The notes: generated by a model from the sequence alone, not told the origin. Positions 26,260-35,533 are shown, counted from the first letter of the stretch. The stretch: DNA of 64,000 nt from Pedobacter ginsengisoli (GCF_002736205.1 NZ_CP024091.1:4213555-4277554); one strand, 5' to 3'. Numbers and translations are program-made.

Positions 26260-27081
26260 ATGCTATTAGAAGGTAAAAATGCAATTATATATGGAGCAGG
26301 CGGTTCTCTTGGAGGCGCAGTTGCCAGAGCACTTGCAGCAGCCGGTGCTCAAGTATTCCTTACAGGTCATCATGCAGATGGCTTAAACACAACTGCAATA
26401 GAAATTGAATCTGCTGGAGGTAAAGTCTCAATTCATCAGGTAGATGCCAGAGATGAGAAATCTGTAAATGACCATATACAAACGGTAATTCAAACAGCAG
26501 GATCTGTAGATATATCATTCAATGCTATAGGTTGGCAGGACACACAAGATGTTCCGTTAACAGAAATGACACTTGAAGATTTTCTCAGACCCATAAACAT
26601 TGCCATGCAAACACAGTTTATAACAGCAACTGCCGCCGGAAGGGTTATGAAAAAACATAATTCGGGTGTGATACTTTCCCTAACCGCAACGCCCGGAGGT
26701 ATCGGCTATGCTAATGTAGGTGGGTTTGGCCCAGCCTGCAATGCAGTAGAAGGGTTTTCCCGTAACCTGGCTGCAGAATTGGGCCCTTATGGAGTTCGCG
26801 TAGTAAACATCCGCTCTGGAGGCTCTCCAGATTCAAGGATTTTTAAAGAAGCAATAGAAGCGGGTGGTGAGCAAGTGAAAGAATTCATTTCAAAAATGGA
26901 AAATGACACCATGCTAAAACAATTGCCTCTTATGGAAGATATAGCCAATACAGCAGTATTTCTTGCTTCAGGTATGGCCGGCAAAATAACAGGCATTACC
27001 ATTGATGTGACCGCAGGAACTACAAGCGCACTAAATTATAAAGTGACAAACATTGCATTTTTGAAGAAAGATCACGAATAA
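26260..27081 (+). CDS. SDR-family oxidoreductase with atypical active site
   Basis: The 273-residue protein has the Rossmann start of short-chain dehydrogenases (AIIYGAGGSLGGAVARALAA), the adenine-pocket DARDE segment and a central NAIGW. The region corresponding to the catalytic Tyr-x-x-x-Lys reads GPACN just before AVEGFSRNLAAELGPYGVRV, so neither Tyr nor Lys is at the usual place. The nucleotide motif has Ser in place of the second Gly. It may be a member of a divergent SDR subgroup, or a non-catalytic binding protein. The substrate is unknown. It appears to be a single-gene unit. Confidence 0.85.
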   Translation: MLLEGKNAIIYGAGGSLGGAVARALAAAGAQVFLTGHHADGLNTTAIEIESAGGKVSIHQVDARDEKSVNDHIQTVIQTAGSVDISFNAIGWQDTQDVPLTEMTLEDFLRPINIAMQTQFITATAAGRVMKKHNSGVILSLTATPGGIGYANVGGFGPACNAVEGFSRNLAAELGPYGVRVVNIRSGGSPDSRIFKEAIEAGGEQVKEFISKMENDTMLKQLPLMEDIANTAVFLASGMAGKITGITIDVTAGTTSALNYKVTNIAFLKKDHE

Positions 27082-27243
27082 AGTAATCAAAAACCCAATT
27101 AAATATAACAGATATACACTACTATAGTGAATCCTGAAAAATGGTTGTAAAATCAAAGCGCATTTTTTATAAATGATTATGAAACAATAGATACTGCTAC
27201 GCATCTAATGATAAAAACGTTGTATCTATTTATTTTTTGCAGT

Positions 27244-28605
27244 ATGAATGTTCTCAAGTTCATGTTTAAGTACAGTGCACTGGCTTTTGCATCTTGTTCT
27301 ATTTTTTTCACATTAAAATCGTCGGCACAAGGCTTTAAAGAAAGTAAAGTCTTTATATCAGGTTCTATAAAAAAATTTGATAAGGAAAAGCATCTGAAAT
27401 CGGTTGTATTTATGGTTAGTTCTGCGTTTGGAGAAATAACGAAAAAAGCTGAAATAATTGATTCAACTGGCCGTTTTATGCTAGAAACTTTTATTGCAAG
27501 CCCTCAGGATATTTCGATTCAATATGAAAACAATACTGCTGAGCTATTTCTGCGGCCAGGAGATAGTCTTAAAATTGAGTTGGGCGTGCTTCCTTTTATC
27601 AATATTATTGATGGTACATTAGCTGTAGAGAACCGGATGATTCAGGAGTTTAAGGACAAAAGAACAACCGACCACTATAAAAATCCTAAAGGGGTATCAT
27701 CTTTATTTGATAAATGGGCAACAGACTATACCAGATATGAGGCATGGAGCAAACTGATAGAGCATTACAATGAAGAGCCACTTTTGGAAGATAGTGTTTC
27801 TTATTTTCTAAAAAATTACAACATGAATCATTTGCCAGTAATATCTGGTCCATATACTCATTTCATATCTGGTCTTTACAGATATTTTACCCATAGTGCG
27901 CCCCAAGTTAAGTCGGCGTTGTTTGCCGAATATGCTAAAGAAAGAAATTTTTTGGGGATTGGAGGCATTTTTGCAGAGGGCATAAAAAGCAGCACAACAG
28001 GTTTAACCAGGGAGCTGCTACTGACCATGCTATTTATGGATGCTCTAAATGGCCAACAGTTGACGGAATTTAAAGCACTGTGGAATAAGTATCCTGTCTT
28101 GAACACTTATTTGAAGAGTAAGATACTGGCAAAAAGCGCTGAACTTGAGGCATCCTTAAAGAACCAGAAAATTAAAGACGAGAGTACGCTTGTGCAAATT
28201 AACCAAGCCGGAGGCGGATCTGTTTTAGACTCTATTATAATGAAGTTCCCTGAAAAAGTCATTTATATAGATTTCTGGGCGCCTTGGTGCAGTCCCTGTA
28301 TGGCTGCAATGCCTAAATCAAAAGAACTCCAGCATTATTATAAAAGTAAGGATATTGCATTTGTATTTTTTGCCAGCCAATGTAGTGATGAATCCTGGAA
28401 ATCGACTATAGCTAACCAGGCCCTCACCGGCACGCATTACAAACTCACTAATGATCAATTTAATGTGCTTTCCTCAAAGTTTGACATCAACGGAATACCA
28501 CACTATGTAATTATTAATAAAGAGGGTAAAATTGCAAACGGAAATGCGCCAGGGCCAGAGCAAAAGGAAGGGTTAAAACACGAACTCGATCGGTTGTTGA
28601 AATAG
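27244..28605 (+). CDS. TlpA-like thioredoxin-fold disulfide reductase
   Basis: A secreted protein of about 453 residues. The frame opens at 27208; Met codons at 27244 (MNVLKFMFKY) and 27262 give better signal peptides ending in LKSSAQ. The N-terminal half is a domain of the type found in Bacteroidota TlpA/ResA relatives (GSIKKFDKEKHLKSVVF). The C-terminal half is a thioredoxin fold with the CxxC site in FWAPWCSPCMAAM and the cis-Pro segment DINGIPHYVIINKEGK. It likely works as a periplasmic thiol-disulfide reductase. No partner gene is adjacent. Confidence 0.88.
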   Translation: MNVLKFMFKYSALAFASCSIFFTLKSSAQGFKESKVFISGSIKKFDKEKHLKSVVFMVSSAFGEITKKAEIIDSTGRFMLETFIASPQDISIQYENNTAELFLRPGDSLKIELGVLPFINIIDGTLAVENRMIQEFKDKRTTDHYKNPKGVSSLFDKWATDYTRYEAWSKLIEHYNEEPLLEDSVSYFLKNYNMNHLPVISGPYTHFISGLYRYFTHSAPQVKSALFAEYAKERNFLGIGGIFAEGIKSSTTGLTRELLLTMLFMDALNGQQLTEFKALWNKYPVLNTYLKSKILAKSAELEASLKNQKIKDESTLVQINQAGGGSVLDSIIMKFPEKVIYIDFWAPWCSPCMAAMPKSKELQHYYKSKDIAFVFFASQCSDESWKSTIANQALTGTHYKLTNDQFNVLSSKFDINGIPHYVIINKEGKIANGNAPGPEQKEGLKHELDRLLK

Positions 28606-28679
28606 AAGGAAGTATGTGTGCTTTTGCCTTGATTTCATGAATTTAAAGTATCCCCCTCTCATAATTTCATCAAAGAGGT

Positions 28680-28910
28680 TTACTCTTTGCGATAAAGACC
28701 TTCCAGGAATTGCAGAAGATTATTACCGCGAAAATCTACGTAATCTGTTTGGAAATTGGACATTAGCCCAAATGAATGAAAGGTGTTATCAAGTTTATGA
28801 AATACAATCTCCACATCTCCCATTTTATTAACTATATCGAAATCAACCGGGCTTTCAAAATTAGCCTCTCTCATGGAGAACTCTATACCATGGTTACTAA
28901 TAAAGCTCAT
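28680..28910 (-). CDS. Small protein coupled to Fic, unknown function
   Basis: A 76-residue frame starts at 28910, one base after the Fic stop codon (TAAAATG), so it would be translated by coupling. It is acidic, with segments NHGIEFSMREANFESPVDFD and FRGNNLLQFLEGLYRKE. I recognise no domain. The tight junction favours a real gene over chance. A hairpin (CAAAGAG 28671-28677 / CTCTTTG 28683-28689) overlaps its stop codon. It might modulate the Fic protein, but there is no direct evidence. Confidence 0.55.
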   Translation of the reverse strand: MSFISNHGIEFSMREANFESPVDFDIVNKMGDVEIVFHKLDNTFHSFGLMSNFQTDYVDFRGNNLLQFLEGLYRKE

Positions 28911-28911
28911 T

Positions 28912-29721
28912 TTATCTCATCTTCTTCCCTTTTTTAGGCGGATTAAAGTTCATGACAAAGTTTTGAGTAAGATTTTTCTTTTGATCAAGTTCCTTCTTCA
29001 TTCTTTGCATAGAAGTTTCAGCAAAAAAAACAGTTAAAATACCTGTATCATTATGTTTAGCAGATTGTTTCAAAGCTTCAATATAAGCAGCCTTTTCTTC
29101 GGCTCCAATTATTACATGCGGCAGATTGAACTTTGCAAGTATAAAGTTTGAAATCAGACGGCCAGTTCTCCCGTTTCCGTCCGGGAAGGGATGTAGATAA
29201 ATAAAAAACTGGTGAAACCTAGCGCTAATGTCCAGCGGATGCAATTCGGCCTTTTCTATAGCTGACTCTGTGGAACTGATCAATGATGGCATACGTGCAA
29301 TACTTGCCCTGAAATCTCCAAAAACCGTATCTCCTGCGGCCATTTGCGTATTGGTATATTCTCCTGGCTCAAGTCCCTTCGCAAATTTAAGGGTATTTTC
29401 TGTTAGTATTTTTTGCACCTGTTTAATCAAACTTTCGGTTAAAGGCTGTTCTAGGTCATTAAATACGAATTCATAGGCTTTAAAATGATCAAGGATTTCA
29501 TATGCCTCATATAAAGACCTGTTGTTTAACTTTAAATTAAGCCCCTTTTCTTTAAGCTCGCGTGTTTCATCCACAGTAAAGGTATTCCCCTCTACCGCAC
29601 AACTGTGCGCAGAAAACAATATCTCGTTATATTCCTTAAAATCCTCAAGACTAAAGCTATCAATAATAACTTTGCTGTATTCTGCAACAAGCGCATCATA
29701 TTTTTTAAGCAAGCTCTCCAT
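28912..29721 (-). CDS. Fic-domain AMP-transferase, class II (N-terminal inhibitory helix)
   Basis: The 269-residue protein has a complete Fic active site, HPFPDGNGRTGR (His177 to Arg188), matching HPFx[D/E]GNGRxxR. A possible inhibitory motif (S/T)xxxE(G/N) lies in HSCAVEGNTF (Ser40, Glu44), upstream of the Fic core, as in class II Fic proteins that are self-inhibited. Such enzymes transfer AMP from ATP to protein hydroxyls. The C-terminus is very basic (KKGKKMR). It is followed directly by a coupled 76-residue gene. The target protein cannot be told from sequence. Confidence 0.9.
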   Translation of the reverse strand: MESLLKKYDALVAEYSKVIIDSFSLEDFKEYNEILFSAHSCAVEGNTFTVDETRELKEKGLNLKLNNRSLYEAYEILDHFKAYEFVFNDLEQPLTESLIKQVQKILTENTLKFAKGLEPGEYTNTQMAAGDTVFGDFRASIARMPSLISSTESAIEKAELHPLDISARFHQFFIYLHPFPDGNGRTGRLISNFILAKFNLPHVIIGAEEKAAYIEALKQSAKHNDTGILTVFFAETSMQRMKKELDQKKNLTQNFVMNFNPPKKGKKMR

Positions 29722-29793
29722 TTATTGTTTGATTAAGAATTCAACAGATGACTTTCAATCAAAGATACGCCAAATCTAAAAATATAGAAAAAC

Positions 29794-29830
29794 ACAAAAG
29801 CCTTCAAATGTGTAATTTGAAGGCTTTTGT
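29794..29830 (-). terminator. Intrinsic terminator of tRNA-Asp
   Basis: A 16-bp perfect stem, ACAAAAGCCTTCAAAT paired with its complement, has loop GTGTA. On the minus strand it is followed by GTTTTTCTATATTTT. It lies 19 bp past the 3' end of the tRNA and upstream of the fic gene. Confidence 0.88.
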
Positions 29831-29849
29831 TAGGCTTTACTACCTTTAG

Positions 29850-29923
29850 CGGACCGGACGGGACTCGAACCCGCGACCTCCGCCGTGACAGGGCGGCATT
29901 CTAACCAGCTGAACTACCGGTCC
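29850..29923 (-). tRNA. tRNA-Asp (anticodon GTC)
   Basis: The minus strand folds as a tRNA of 74 bases. The acceptor stem is GGACCGG / CCGGTCC with discriminator G. The D arm is in TAGTTCAGCTGGTTAGAA, the anticodon arm is CCGCC-CTGTCAC-GGCGG (anticodon GTC), and the T arm is CGGGTTCGAGTCCCG. CCA is not encoded. It closely resembles other bacterial tRNA-Asp genes. Confidence 0.97.
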
Positions 29924-29963
29924 GTTTTCCCTATTTTCGTTTCGTTGTTTCGTTTCGGGATTG

Positions 29964-29993
29964 CAAATATAGCGCCTTTATTTAACTTTGCAA
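29964..29993 (-). promoter_or_regulatory. Predicted promoter of tRNA-Asp
   Basis: TATATTTG (29964-29971) with TTG at 29991-29993, 19 bases upstream on the minus strand, matches the Bacteroidota consensus. The start would be about 35 bases before the mature tRNA 5' end. The leader is rich in CGAAA repeats. Confidence 0.6.
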
Positions 29994-30042
29994 CATTTAT
30001 TTTAAAATAATTATAACTCGCTAATTATCTGAGAATTATTTT

Positions 30043-31116
30043 TTAGATAACTGATCCCTCTTTCATTTTCTCTGCATTCTCTGCAAACTGTAGGGCATCA
30101 ATTAGCTCCTGAACACCCCCATCCATCACTCCGCTTAGGTTATAAAGCGTTAAACCTATACGGTGATCTGTAACTCTTCCCTGAGGATAATTGTAAGTTC
30201 TGATCTTGGCTGAACGGTCACCAGTCGAAACCATCGTTTTACGTTTAGCAGCTATGTCACCATTTTTTTTCTGGAGTTCAATATCATATAACTTACTACG
30301 AAGCATCTCCATTGCAATAATTCTATTCCCCAATTGAGAACGCTCCTGCTGACAAACCACAACGATGCCCGAAGGTTTATGTGTTAACTGAACCTTTGTT
30401 TCTACTTTATTTACGTTCTGTCCACCTGCACCACCAGATCTGGAGGTTTGCAATTCAATGTCCGCAGGATTAATATAAAGATCAATTTCTTCTGCTTCCG
30501 GTAAAACAGCTATTGATGCGGCAGAAGTATGAACACGACCCTGGGTTTCTGTATCAGGTACTCGCTGAACCCTGTGTACTCCCGACTCATATTTTAATTG
30601 GCCATAAACATCTTCTCCACTTACCTTCAGGATAACCTCTTTGTAACCACCTGCGGTACCTTCGGTAACATCTACTGTTTCTACTTTCCATCCTTTTTGC
30701 TCAAAGAAACGGCTATACATTCTATATAAGTCTCCCGCAAATAAGGCTGCCTCATCTCCACCTGTACCACCTCTAATCTCAAACACTGCATTCTTTGCAT
30801 CCTCAGGGTCAACGGGAATAAGCATCAGGCGAACTTTTTCTTCAAGTTCTTCCTGTTGTACCAGTAACAAATCCAATTCTTCTTTAGCCATATCACGCAT
30901 TTCTGGATCTTTCTCTGTACTTAAAATCTCCTTGTTCGCCTCAATATTGCTCATTACATTTTTGTAGACTTTATATTCTTCTACAATTTTACCCAGATCT
31001 TTATACTCTTTATTTAAAGCTGCAAAACGCTTCATATCCTGAACGGTATCAGGATTACTCAACTGCTCCTCAACATCTTCCCAACGCAGTTTAATTGCTT
31101 CTAATTTCTCTAACAT
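30043..31116 (-). CDS. prfA: Peptide chain release factor 1
   Basis: The 357-residue protein is full length for RF1. It contains the GGQ motif in SGGAGGQNVNKVETKVQLTH (about residue 230), which triggers peptide release. The upstream half has the coiled-coil helices and the segment EIRGGTGGDEAALFAGDLYR. The stop-codon recognition region, with HRVQRVPDTETQGRVHTSAA, fits RF1 more than RF2, and no RF2-type frameshift is seen. RF1 releases peptides at UAA and UAG. A -7 box match lies at 31221-31228. It is the only gene in its unit. Confidence 0.97.
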   Translation of the reverse strand: MLEKLEAIKLRWEDVEEQLSNPDTVQDMKRFAALNKEYKDLGKIVEEYKVYKNVMSNIEANKEILSTEKDPEMRDMAKEELDLLLVQQEELEEKVRLMLIPVDPEDAKNAVFEIRGGTGGDEAALFAGDLYRMYSRFFEQKGWKVETVDVTEGTAGGYKEVILKVSGEDVYGQLKYESGVHRVQRVPDTETQGRVHTSAASIAVLPEAEEIDLYINPADIELQTSRSGGAGGQNVNKVETKVQLTHKPSGIVVVCQQERSQLGNRIIAMEMLRSKLYDIELQKKNGDIAAKRKTMVSTGDRSAKIRTYNYPQGRVTDHRIGLTLYNLSGVMDGGVQELIDALQFAENAEKMKEGSVI

Positions 31117-31290
31117 ATTCTTTTATTTCAGGAACTCTATACTTATACCTTCGCAACAATAACACAATCTGTTTGTTAACAGTACAATTTATTGTAATAA
31201 AGGTTTTTTTATTCGGGCAGCAAAAATACGGCTTTTTCAGTTAATGCCACTATAAAATTTATTAGGATCAGCGCGTTACAGAAAAATGCT

Positions 31291-32040
31291 TTATTCTTTT
31301 TCAAAATATTTAAGGCTCAGAACCTCTCCATCAAAAACGGCGTATGAATTATAGTTAAACCATTCGCCCAGGTTCACATATCTGGCTCCTTTACCCAAAT
31401 CCAAATCCAGAGGCAAATGCCTGTGACCAAAAACGAAAAAATCATAATGTTGTTTCATTAACAACTCTTTAGCATAAATGGCCAGCCATTCGTTTTCAAT
31501 TCCCTCAAAAACTTCTTCCTTACTACTGGCAGCCCTACTACTTCTTGACCAGCCGTTTGCTATGCCCATACCAATTCTGGGTGGAAGCACTGAAAACAGC
31601 CAGCGACATACAGGATTTCTGAAAATTCGCCTAAGCATTTTATACTTTCTATCGCCCGGACCTAATCCGTCACCATGATGTAAAAAGAACCGCCTCCCAT
31701 TCCTATCAATTATAAGTTCATCGCTTATAATTTCGATCCCCATTTCCTTCGTAAAATAGTTGTCAACCCACATATCATGGTTACCTTTAAAAAAATACAC
31801 CTTGATTCCGGCATCTGTCATAGCAGCAAGCTTTCCTTGCAATCGAATATACCCTTTAGGTATAACAAAGCGATATTCAAACCAGAAATCAAAAACATCG
31901 CCCATCAGGAAAAGTTCACTGCATGTGGGTTCGATGGCATTTAACCAACGAAGAATACGGTCTTCTCGCTTACGGCTTTCAAAAAAATCCGGAGAACCTA
32001 AATGAAAATCAGAGGCAAAATATATGTTCTTATTCATCAA
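31291..32040 (-). CDS. lpxH: UDP-2,3-diacylglucosamine diphosphatase (LpxH-like)
   Basis: A 249-residue metallophosphoesterase with all the expected metal-binding motifs in order: DFHLG (near residue 11), GDVFDFWFEY, GNHDMW, HHGDGLGPGDRKY and FGHRHLPL. The spacing and the long helical insertion around RIFRNPVCRWLFSVLPP fit LpxH, which cleaves UDP-2,3-diacylglucosamine in lipid A synthesis. Two Met codons open the protein, so the exact start is 32040 or 32037. The gene is divergent from the ferredoxin reductase gene. Confidence 0.9.
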   Translation of the reverse strand: MMNKNIYFASDFHLGSPDFFESRKREDRILRWLNAIEPTCSELFLMGDVFDFWFEYRFVIPKGYIRLQGKLAAMTDAGIKVYFFKGNHDMWVDNYFTKEMGIEIISDELIIDRNGRRFFLHHGDGLGPGDRKYKMLRRIFRNPVCRWLFSVLPPRIGMGIANGWSRSSRAASSKEEVFEGIENEWLAIYAKELLMKQHYDFFVFGHRHLPLDLDLGKGARYVNLGEWFNYNSYAVFDGEVLSLKYFEKE

Positions 32041-32165
32041 TAAAACAAAGATAAGTAAAATATTAGCTCAGTTTGTTGTCATAAGTTCTAGGGAGTATAT
32101 AGATTATTTATAAATAGCATCGATATTATAACAAAAGTTTGTAAATTCGCACAAATTTTAAACAC

Positions 32166-33176
32166 ATGATTTCTACTGATATAGCTATAATTGGCGCCGG
32201 CCCCGTAGGTTTATTTGCAATTTTTGAAGCAGGGCTATTAAAAATGCGCTGCCATTTAATTGATTATTTGCCTCAGGTGGGTGGTCAGTTATCTGAAATA
32301 TATCCAAAAAAACCTATATACGACATCCCGGGCTATCCAACAGTACTAGCTCAGGAACTTATAGATAACCTAATGGAGCAAGGAAAACCTTTCCACCCTG
32401 GTTTTACTTTAGGTGAACGTATTGAAGGCTTAGAAAAACGTGGAGAAGCTGACTTTGTACTGACTACCAACATGGGGACTATTATAGAAGCTAAAGTTGT
32501 AGTTATTGCAGGTGGTTTGGGTTGTTTTGAGCCACGTAAGCCAGCTGTATCAGGTTTAGAGCAGTTCGAAAACGGAAGAGGTGTTAATTATATGATCCTT
32601 GATCCTGAGCAATACCGTGGTCAGAAAATGGTTATTGCTGGTGGTGGAGATTCAGCCCTTGACTGGACTATATTCCTGGCTGATGTTGTTGATGAATTAA
32701 CATTAGTACACCGCAGCGAAAGCTTCCGTGGTGCACCAGATTCGGTAAACAAAGTGATGGCCTTAGCCGAAAGCGGACGTATAAACCTTGTTTTAAACAG
32801 CAACCTTAATTCAGTATCTGGAAACGGAAAACTTGAAAGCGTTGAACTAATTCACAATAAGAGTTTAGAAACTACCTCGGTAGCTGCCGATCACTTGATC
32901 CCGCTGTTTGGTTTAAGTCCTAAATTAGGTCCTATTGAGCAATGGAACTTAAACATCAATAAAAGCGCAATAGAGGTTAATACCGACGATTATTCTACAA
33001 ACATACCCGGCATTTATGCTATTGGTGATATCAATACCTACACTAACAAATTAAAGCTAATTCTTTGTGGTTTTCACGAGGCAGCTTTAATGAGCCACAG
33101 TGCATACCAATACATGAACCCAGGTGTTAAATACACCATGAAATACACCACTGTAAACGGCGTATCAGAATTTTAA
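32166..33176 (+). CDS. Ferredoxin/flavodoxin-NADP reductase, thioredoxin-reductase-like type
   Basis: The 336-residue flavoprotein has an FAD-binding start (IAIIGAGPVGLFAIFEAGLL), the NADPH-binding segment IAGGGDSALDWTIFLAD (about residue 160), and a C-terminal FAD segment YAIGDINTYTNK. No redox CxxC is present at the position used by thioredoxin reductases. The length fits the YumC-type ferredoxin-NADP reductase. The ferredoxin gene begins 2 bp after its stop, so reductase and carrier are probably made together. The electron acceptor downstream is not evident. Confidence 0.9.
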   Translation: MISTDIAIIGAGPVGLFAIFEAGLLKMRCHLIDYLPQVGGQLSEIYPKKPIYDIPGYPTVLAQELIDNLMEQGKPFHPGFTLGERIEGLEKRGEADFVLTTNMGTIIEAKVVVIAGGLGCFEPRKPAVSGLEQFENGRGVNYMILDPEQYRGQKMVIAGGGDSALDWTIFLADVVDELTLVHRSESFRGAPDSVNKVMALAESGRINLVLNSNLNSVSGNGKLESVELIHNKSLETTSVAADHLIPLFGLSPKLGPIEQWNLNINKSAIEVNTDDYSTNIPGIYAIGDINTYTNKLKLILCGFHEAALMSHSAYQYMNPGVKYTMKYTTVNGVSEF

Positions 33177-33178
33177 AC

Positions 33179-33508
33179 ATGGAAGACAATAACATTACCC
33201 TACACGTACAAAACCCTGATGGGAGCTTAACTACCCTTGAAGCTCCCGTAGATATGGGATTAAGTTTAATGGAATACCTTAAAGCCTGCGAATATGACAT
33301 TCTCGCAACCTGTGGTGGTATGGCATTATGTGCCACCTGCTGTGTAGATGTACTTGAGGGCGAAGATAAGCTGAATGAAATGACAGACGATGAGTATGCA
33401 ATGCTTGATACTTTACCTGATGTGCTTCCAAACTCCAGACTTGCTTGCCAGCTTCAGCTAAACCCCGCTATGGATGGTTTAGTGGTTAAGCTGCACCATG
33501 CAGAATAA
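33179..33508 (+). CDS. 2Fe-2S ferredoxin, adrenodoxin-like
   Basis: A 109-residue ferredoxin. The cluster ligands follow C-x5-C-x2-C in ATCGGMALCATCCVD, with the fourth Cys in SRLACQLQL. This is the adrenodoxin/plant-type vertebrate pattern. It is translated 2 bp after the reductase gene, an arrangement that suggests a dedicated electron-transfer pair. The C-terminus ends at the convergent S41 peptidase with a 6-bp gap. Target enzymes are not encoded nearby. Confidence 0.92.
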   Translation: MEDNNITLHVQNPDGSLTTLEAPVDMGLSLMEYLKACEYDILATCGGMALCATCCVDVLEGEDKLNEMTDDEYAMLDTLPDVLPNSRLACQLQLNPAMDGLVVKLHHAE

Positions 33509-33514
33509 AAAAAC

Positions 33515-35218
33515 TTAGTTTTCTGTTGTTGTTAGTGCTGCAATTGTTTTGGTGGGGCTGCCTATAGTTTTATATTCACCCTCACCTTTTAAAACGGCAA
33601 GCATTTTACCAGAATTGTTTAATAATAATTTAGCTTCCTGAAATTCCTTATCGTACTGAAACGACTGGATAACTTTGCCTTTTTCATAATAATAGCGGCT
33701 AACTATCTGCGTTTCTAAAACACGTTTTATTTCGGCCTTATAGGTTTGCAGATCGGTCTTCTTGGCTCCTAGCATCTTAGCTTTTAGGTCGTCCAGATCA
33801 ACTTTAACCACCGCAAGCTTGTTCTCTTTTTCTGCTTCTCCCCGCAAATCAGACAATAAACGTTCAGTACGAGAGGTATACGAATAATCTTTACCATCTA
33901 ATGAAGCTACAAATTGGTTATAATCGTTATCTGTTAAACGAAAATCGGCTGCTGGAACAATAGTTTTATTTTTCTTCTTATAATCATTGGCGTAATCAAA
34001 AAACAAATTTTTGCTCACAATAGACACAGTGATAGGGCTTGGCTTACTTGAGCTAACCACCACATCAGGATAAACTCCGTTCCCATCATAAACACTTCTA
34101 CCGGCTGGGGTGCTAAACTTATGAGCTAAAGAATCTGCAAACTTTAGTGTTTTCCCGTTTGCATCTTTATGAGCATAATCAAGTGCCTGGATACACCTGC
34201 CCGATGGGGTGTAATACTTGGCAACAGTAACCTTAACCAGACTATTATAAGGCAAATTAAATGTTTGTTGTACCAAGCCTTTACCAAAGCTTCGCTGACC
34301 AACAATAATTGCTCTGTCTAGGTCTTGCAATGATCCTGCAACAATTTCTGAAGCAGATGCAGAAGAGCCCCCTACAAGAATTACTAATGGCATTTGTGGC
34401 AACAAAGGTTCACTTAATGTTTTATATGCAATAGTTTTTTGCGGGTTCCTTCCCTTTTGTGTTACTATCAATACATCTCTGTTCACAAATAGGTTAACTA
34501 TTTTAACGGCTTCCTGCAAAATGCCACCGCCATTATACCTTAAATCAAGGATCATCCCTTTAGGCTGGTGTTTATTCAGTGCAACTGCAGCATCCTTTAC
34601 CTCCTGTGCAGAGTTCTCCAAAAACTTATCCAGCCGGATATAAGCAATGTTGTCATCAGTCATTCCGGAATAAGGCACATTTGGTTGTTTTATCTCATCG
34701 CGTACCAGTTTCTTGGTAATTACTGAACCATCACGTATAATTAATAGATCAACGGCTGATCCTTTTGGACCGCGTAATAGTTGGCTTATCTGATTTCGGT
34801 CTTTCCCCTTTACCTCATTGCCATTTATCTTCACCAATTGGTCGCCCGGTTTTACATCCTGCTTATCTGCCGGATACCCTTCTACCAGCTCGTTTACAAA
34901 CAATTTCCCCTCAATTGAGATTGTACTGGCACCAATACCACCGTATTGTGTACTAACGTACTTTAATTTATAATCTTCAATTTCAGATTCCGGGATATAC
35001 TCTGTGTAAGGATCAAGATTATCCAGCATAGCATCGATGCTGTTTCGCATCAAATGAGATGGATCTGTTTCTTCAACATAGTTAATGTTAATCTCTTTAT
35101 ATAAAGAGGCAAAAATGTCCAGATTTTTAGATACCTGAAACAAGTCTTCCTTAAAAGACCAGGTTAAAGAAGCGAAAGCTATAAGGGCAAAAACTGCGGC
35201 TAGTTTATATTGTTTCAT
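33515..35218 (-). CDS. S41-family carboxy-terminal processing peptidase
   Basis: The 567-residue protein begins with a membrane/signal helix (about residues 5-22). A PDZ domain (about 95-180, with GGIGASTISIEGKLFVNEL) is followed by the tail-specific protease core: LDLRYNGGGILQEAV, the catalytic Ser in GGSSASASEIVAGSL, and the Lys in GQRSFGKGLVQ. Such proteases trim C-termini of periplasmic proteins. The extra C-terminal part (about 400-567) is helical. It is a single transcription unit, convergent with the ferredoxin. Confidence 0.93.
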   Translation of the reverse strand: MKQYKLAAVFALIAFASLTWSFKEDLFQVSKNLDIFASLYKEININYVEETDPSHLMRNSIDAMLDNLDPYTEYIPESEIEDYKLKYVSTQYGGIGASTISIEGKLFVNELVEGYPADKQDVKPGDQLVKINGNEVKGKDRNQISQLLRGPKGSAVDLLIIRDGSVITKKLVRDEIKQPNVPYSGMTDDNIAYIRLDKFLENSAQEVKDAAVALNKHQPKGMILDLRYNGGGILQEAVKIVNLFVNRDVLIVTQKGRNPQKTIAYKTLSEPLLPQMPLVILVGGSSASASEIVAGSLQDLDRAIIVGQRSFGKGLVQQTFNLPYNSLVKVTVAKYYTPSGRCIQALDYAHKDANGKTLKFADSLAHKFSTPAGRSVYDGNGVYPDVVVSSSKPSPITVSIVSKNLFFDYANDYKKKNKTIVPAADFRLTDNDYNQFVASLDGKDYSYTSRTERLLSDLRGEAEKENKLAVVKVDLDDLKAKMLGAKKTDLQTYKAEIKRVLETQIVSRYYYEKGKVIQSFQYDKEFQEAKLLLNNSGKMLAVLKGEGEYKTIGSPTKTIAALTTTEN

Positions 35219-35300
35219 CGTTCACCAATCTGTTTAAAGGTAAACTTACAAATAAAAACACTTCAAAAAAATGAACAGCAGCTTTTAAATACAAAGAAAC

Positions 35301-35516
35301 CTAAAGTCTGTTCCCGTCAGGATCGGCGAGAGCCTTTTTAATAGTAAACTCAACATAATCCCTGTCTCTTTTTACCAAATCCATAAGTTGTTGCACAAGT
35401 TGATCTTCTTGTCCGGGAGTAAAAGAAAGATTTACCTGAGCCAATTCACGATATTTTCTTAAAAATTTAATTTTAACCTTTTGCCAGGTCTCAGGAGTAA
35501 GAGTAAAACTTGCCAT
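35301..35516 (-). CDS. CsbD-like small stress protein
   Basis: A 71-residue protein with TPETWQKVKIKFLRKYREL at the N-terminus and a later GQEDQLVQQL segment. This loosely matches the CsbD/YjbJ pattern of a Trp-x5-Lys start, DL and a Gly-x-x-DQL segment. CsbD proteins are stress-induced in other bacteria with unknown mechanism. A promoter match lies just upstream (35534-35565), giving a very short leader. The assignment is weak, but the gene is likely real. Confidence 0.7.
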   Translation of the reverse strand: MASFTLTPETWQKVKIKFLRKYRELAQVNLSFTPGQEDQLVQQLMDLVKRDRDYVEFTIKKALADPDGNRL

Positions 35517-35533
35517 AAATAAATACTTTAGCG

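Noticed and set aside
28616..28831. Plus-strand 71-codon ORF after the TlpA gene
   Set aside because: It overlaps the minus-strand small ORF that is coupled to fic; the minus frame has better context.
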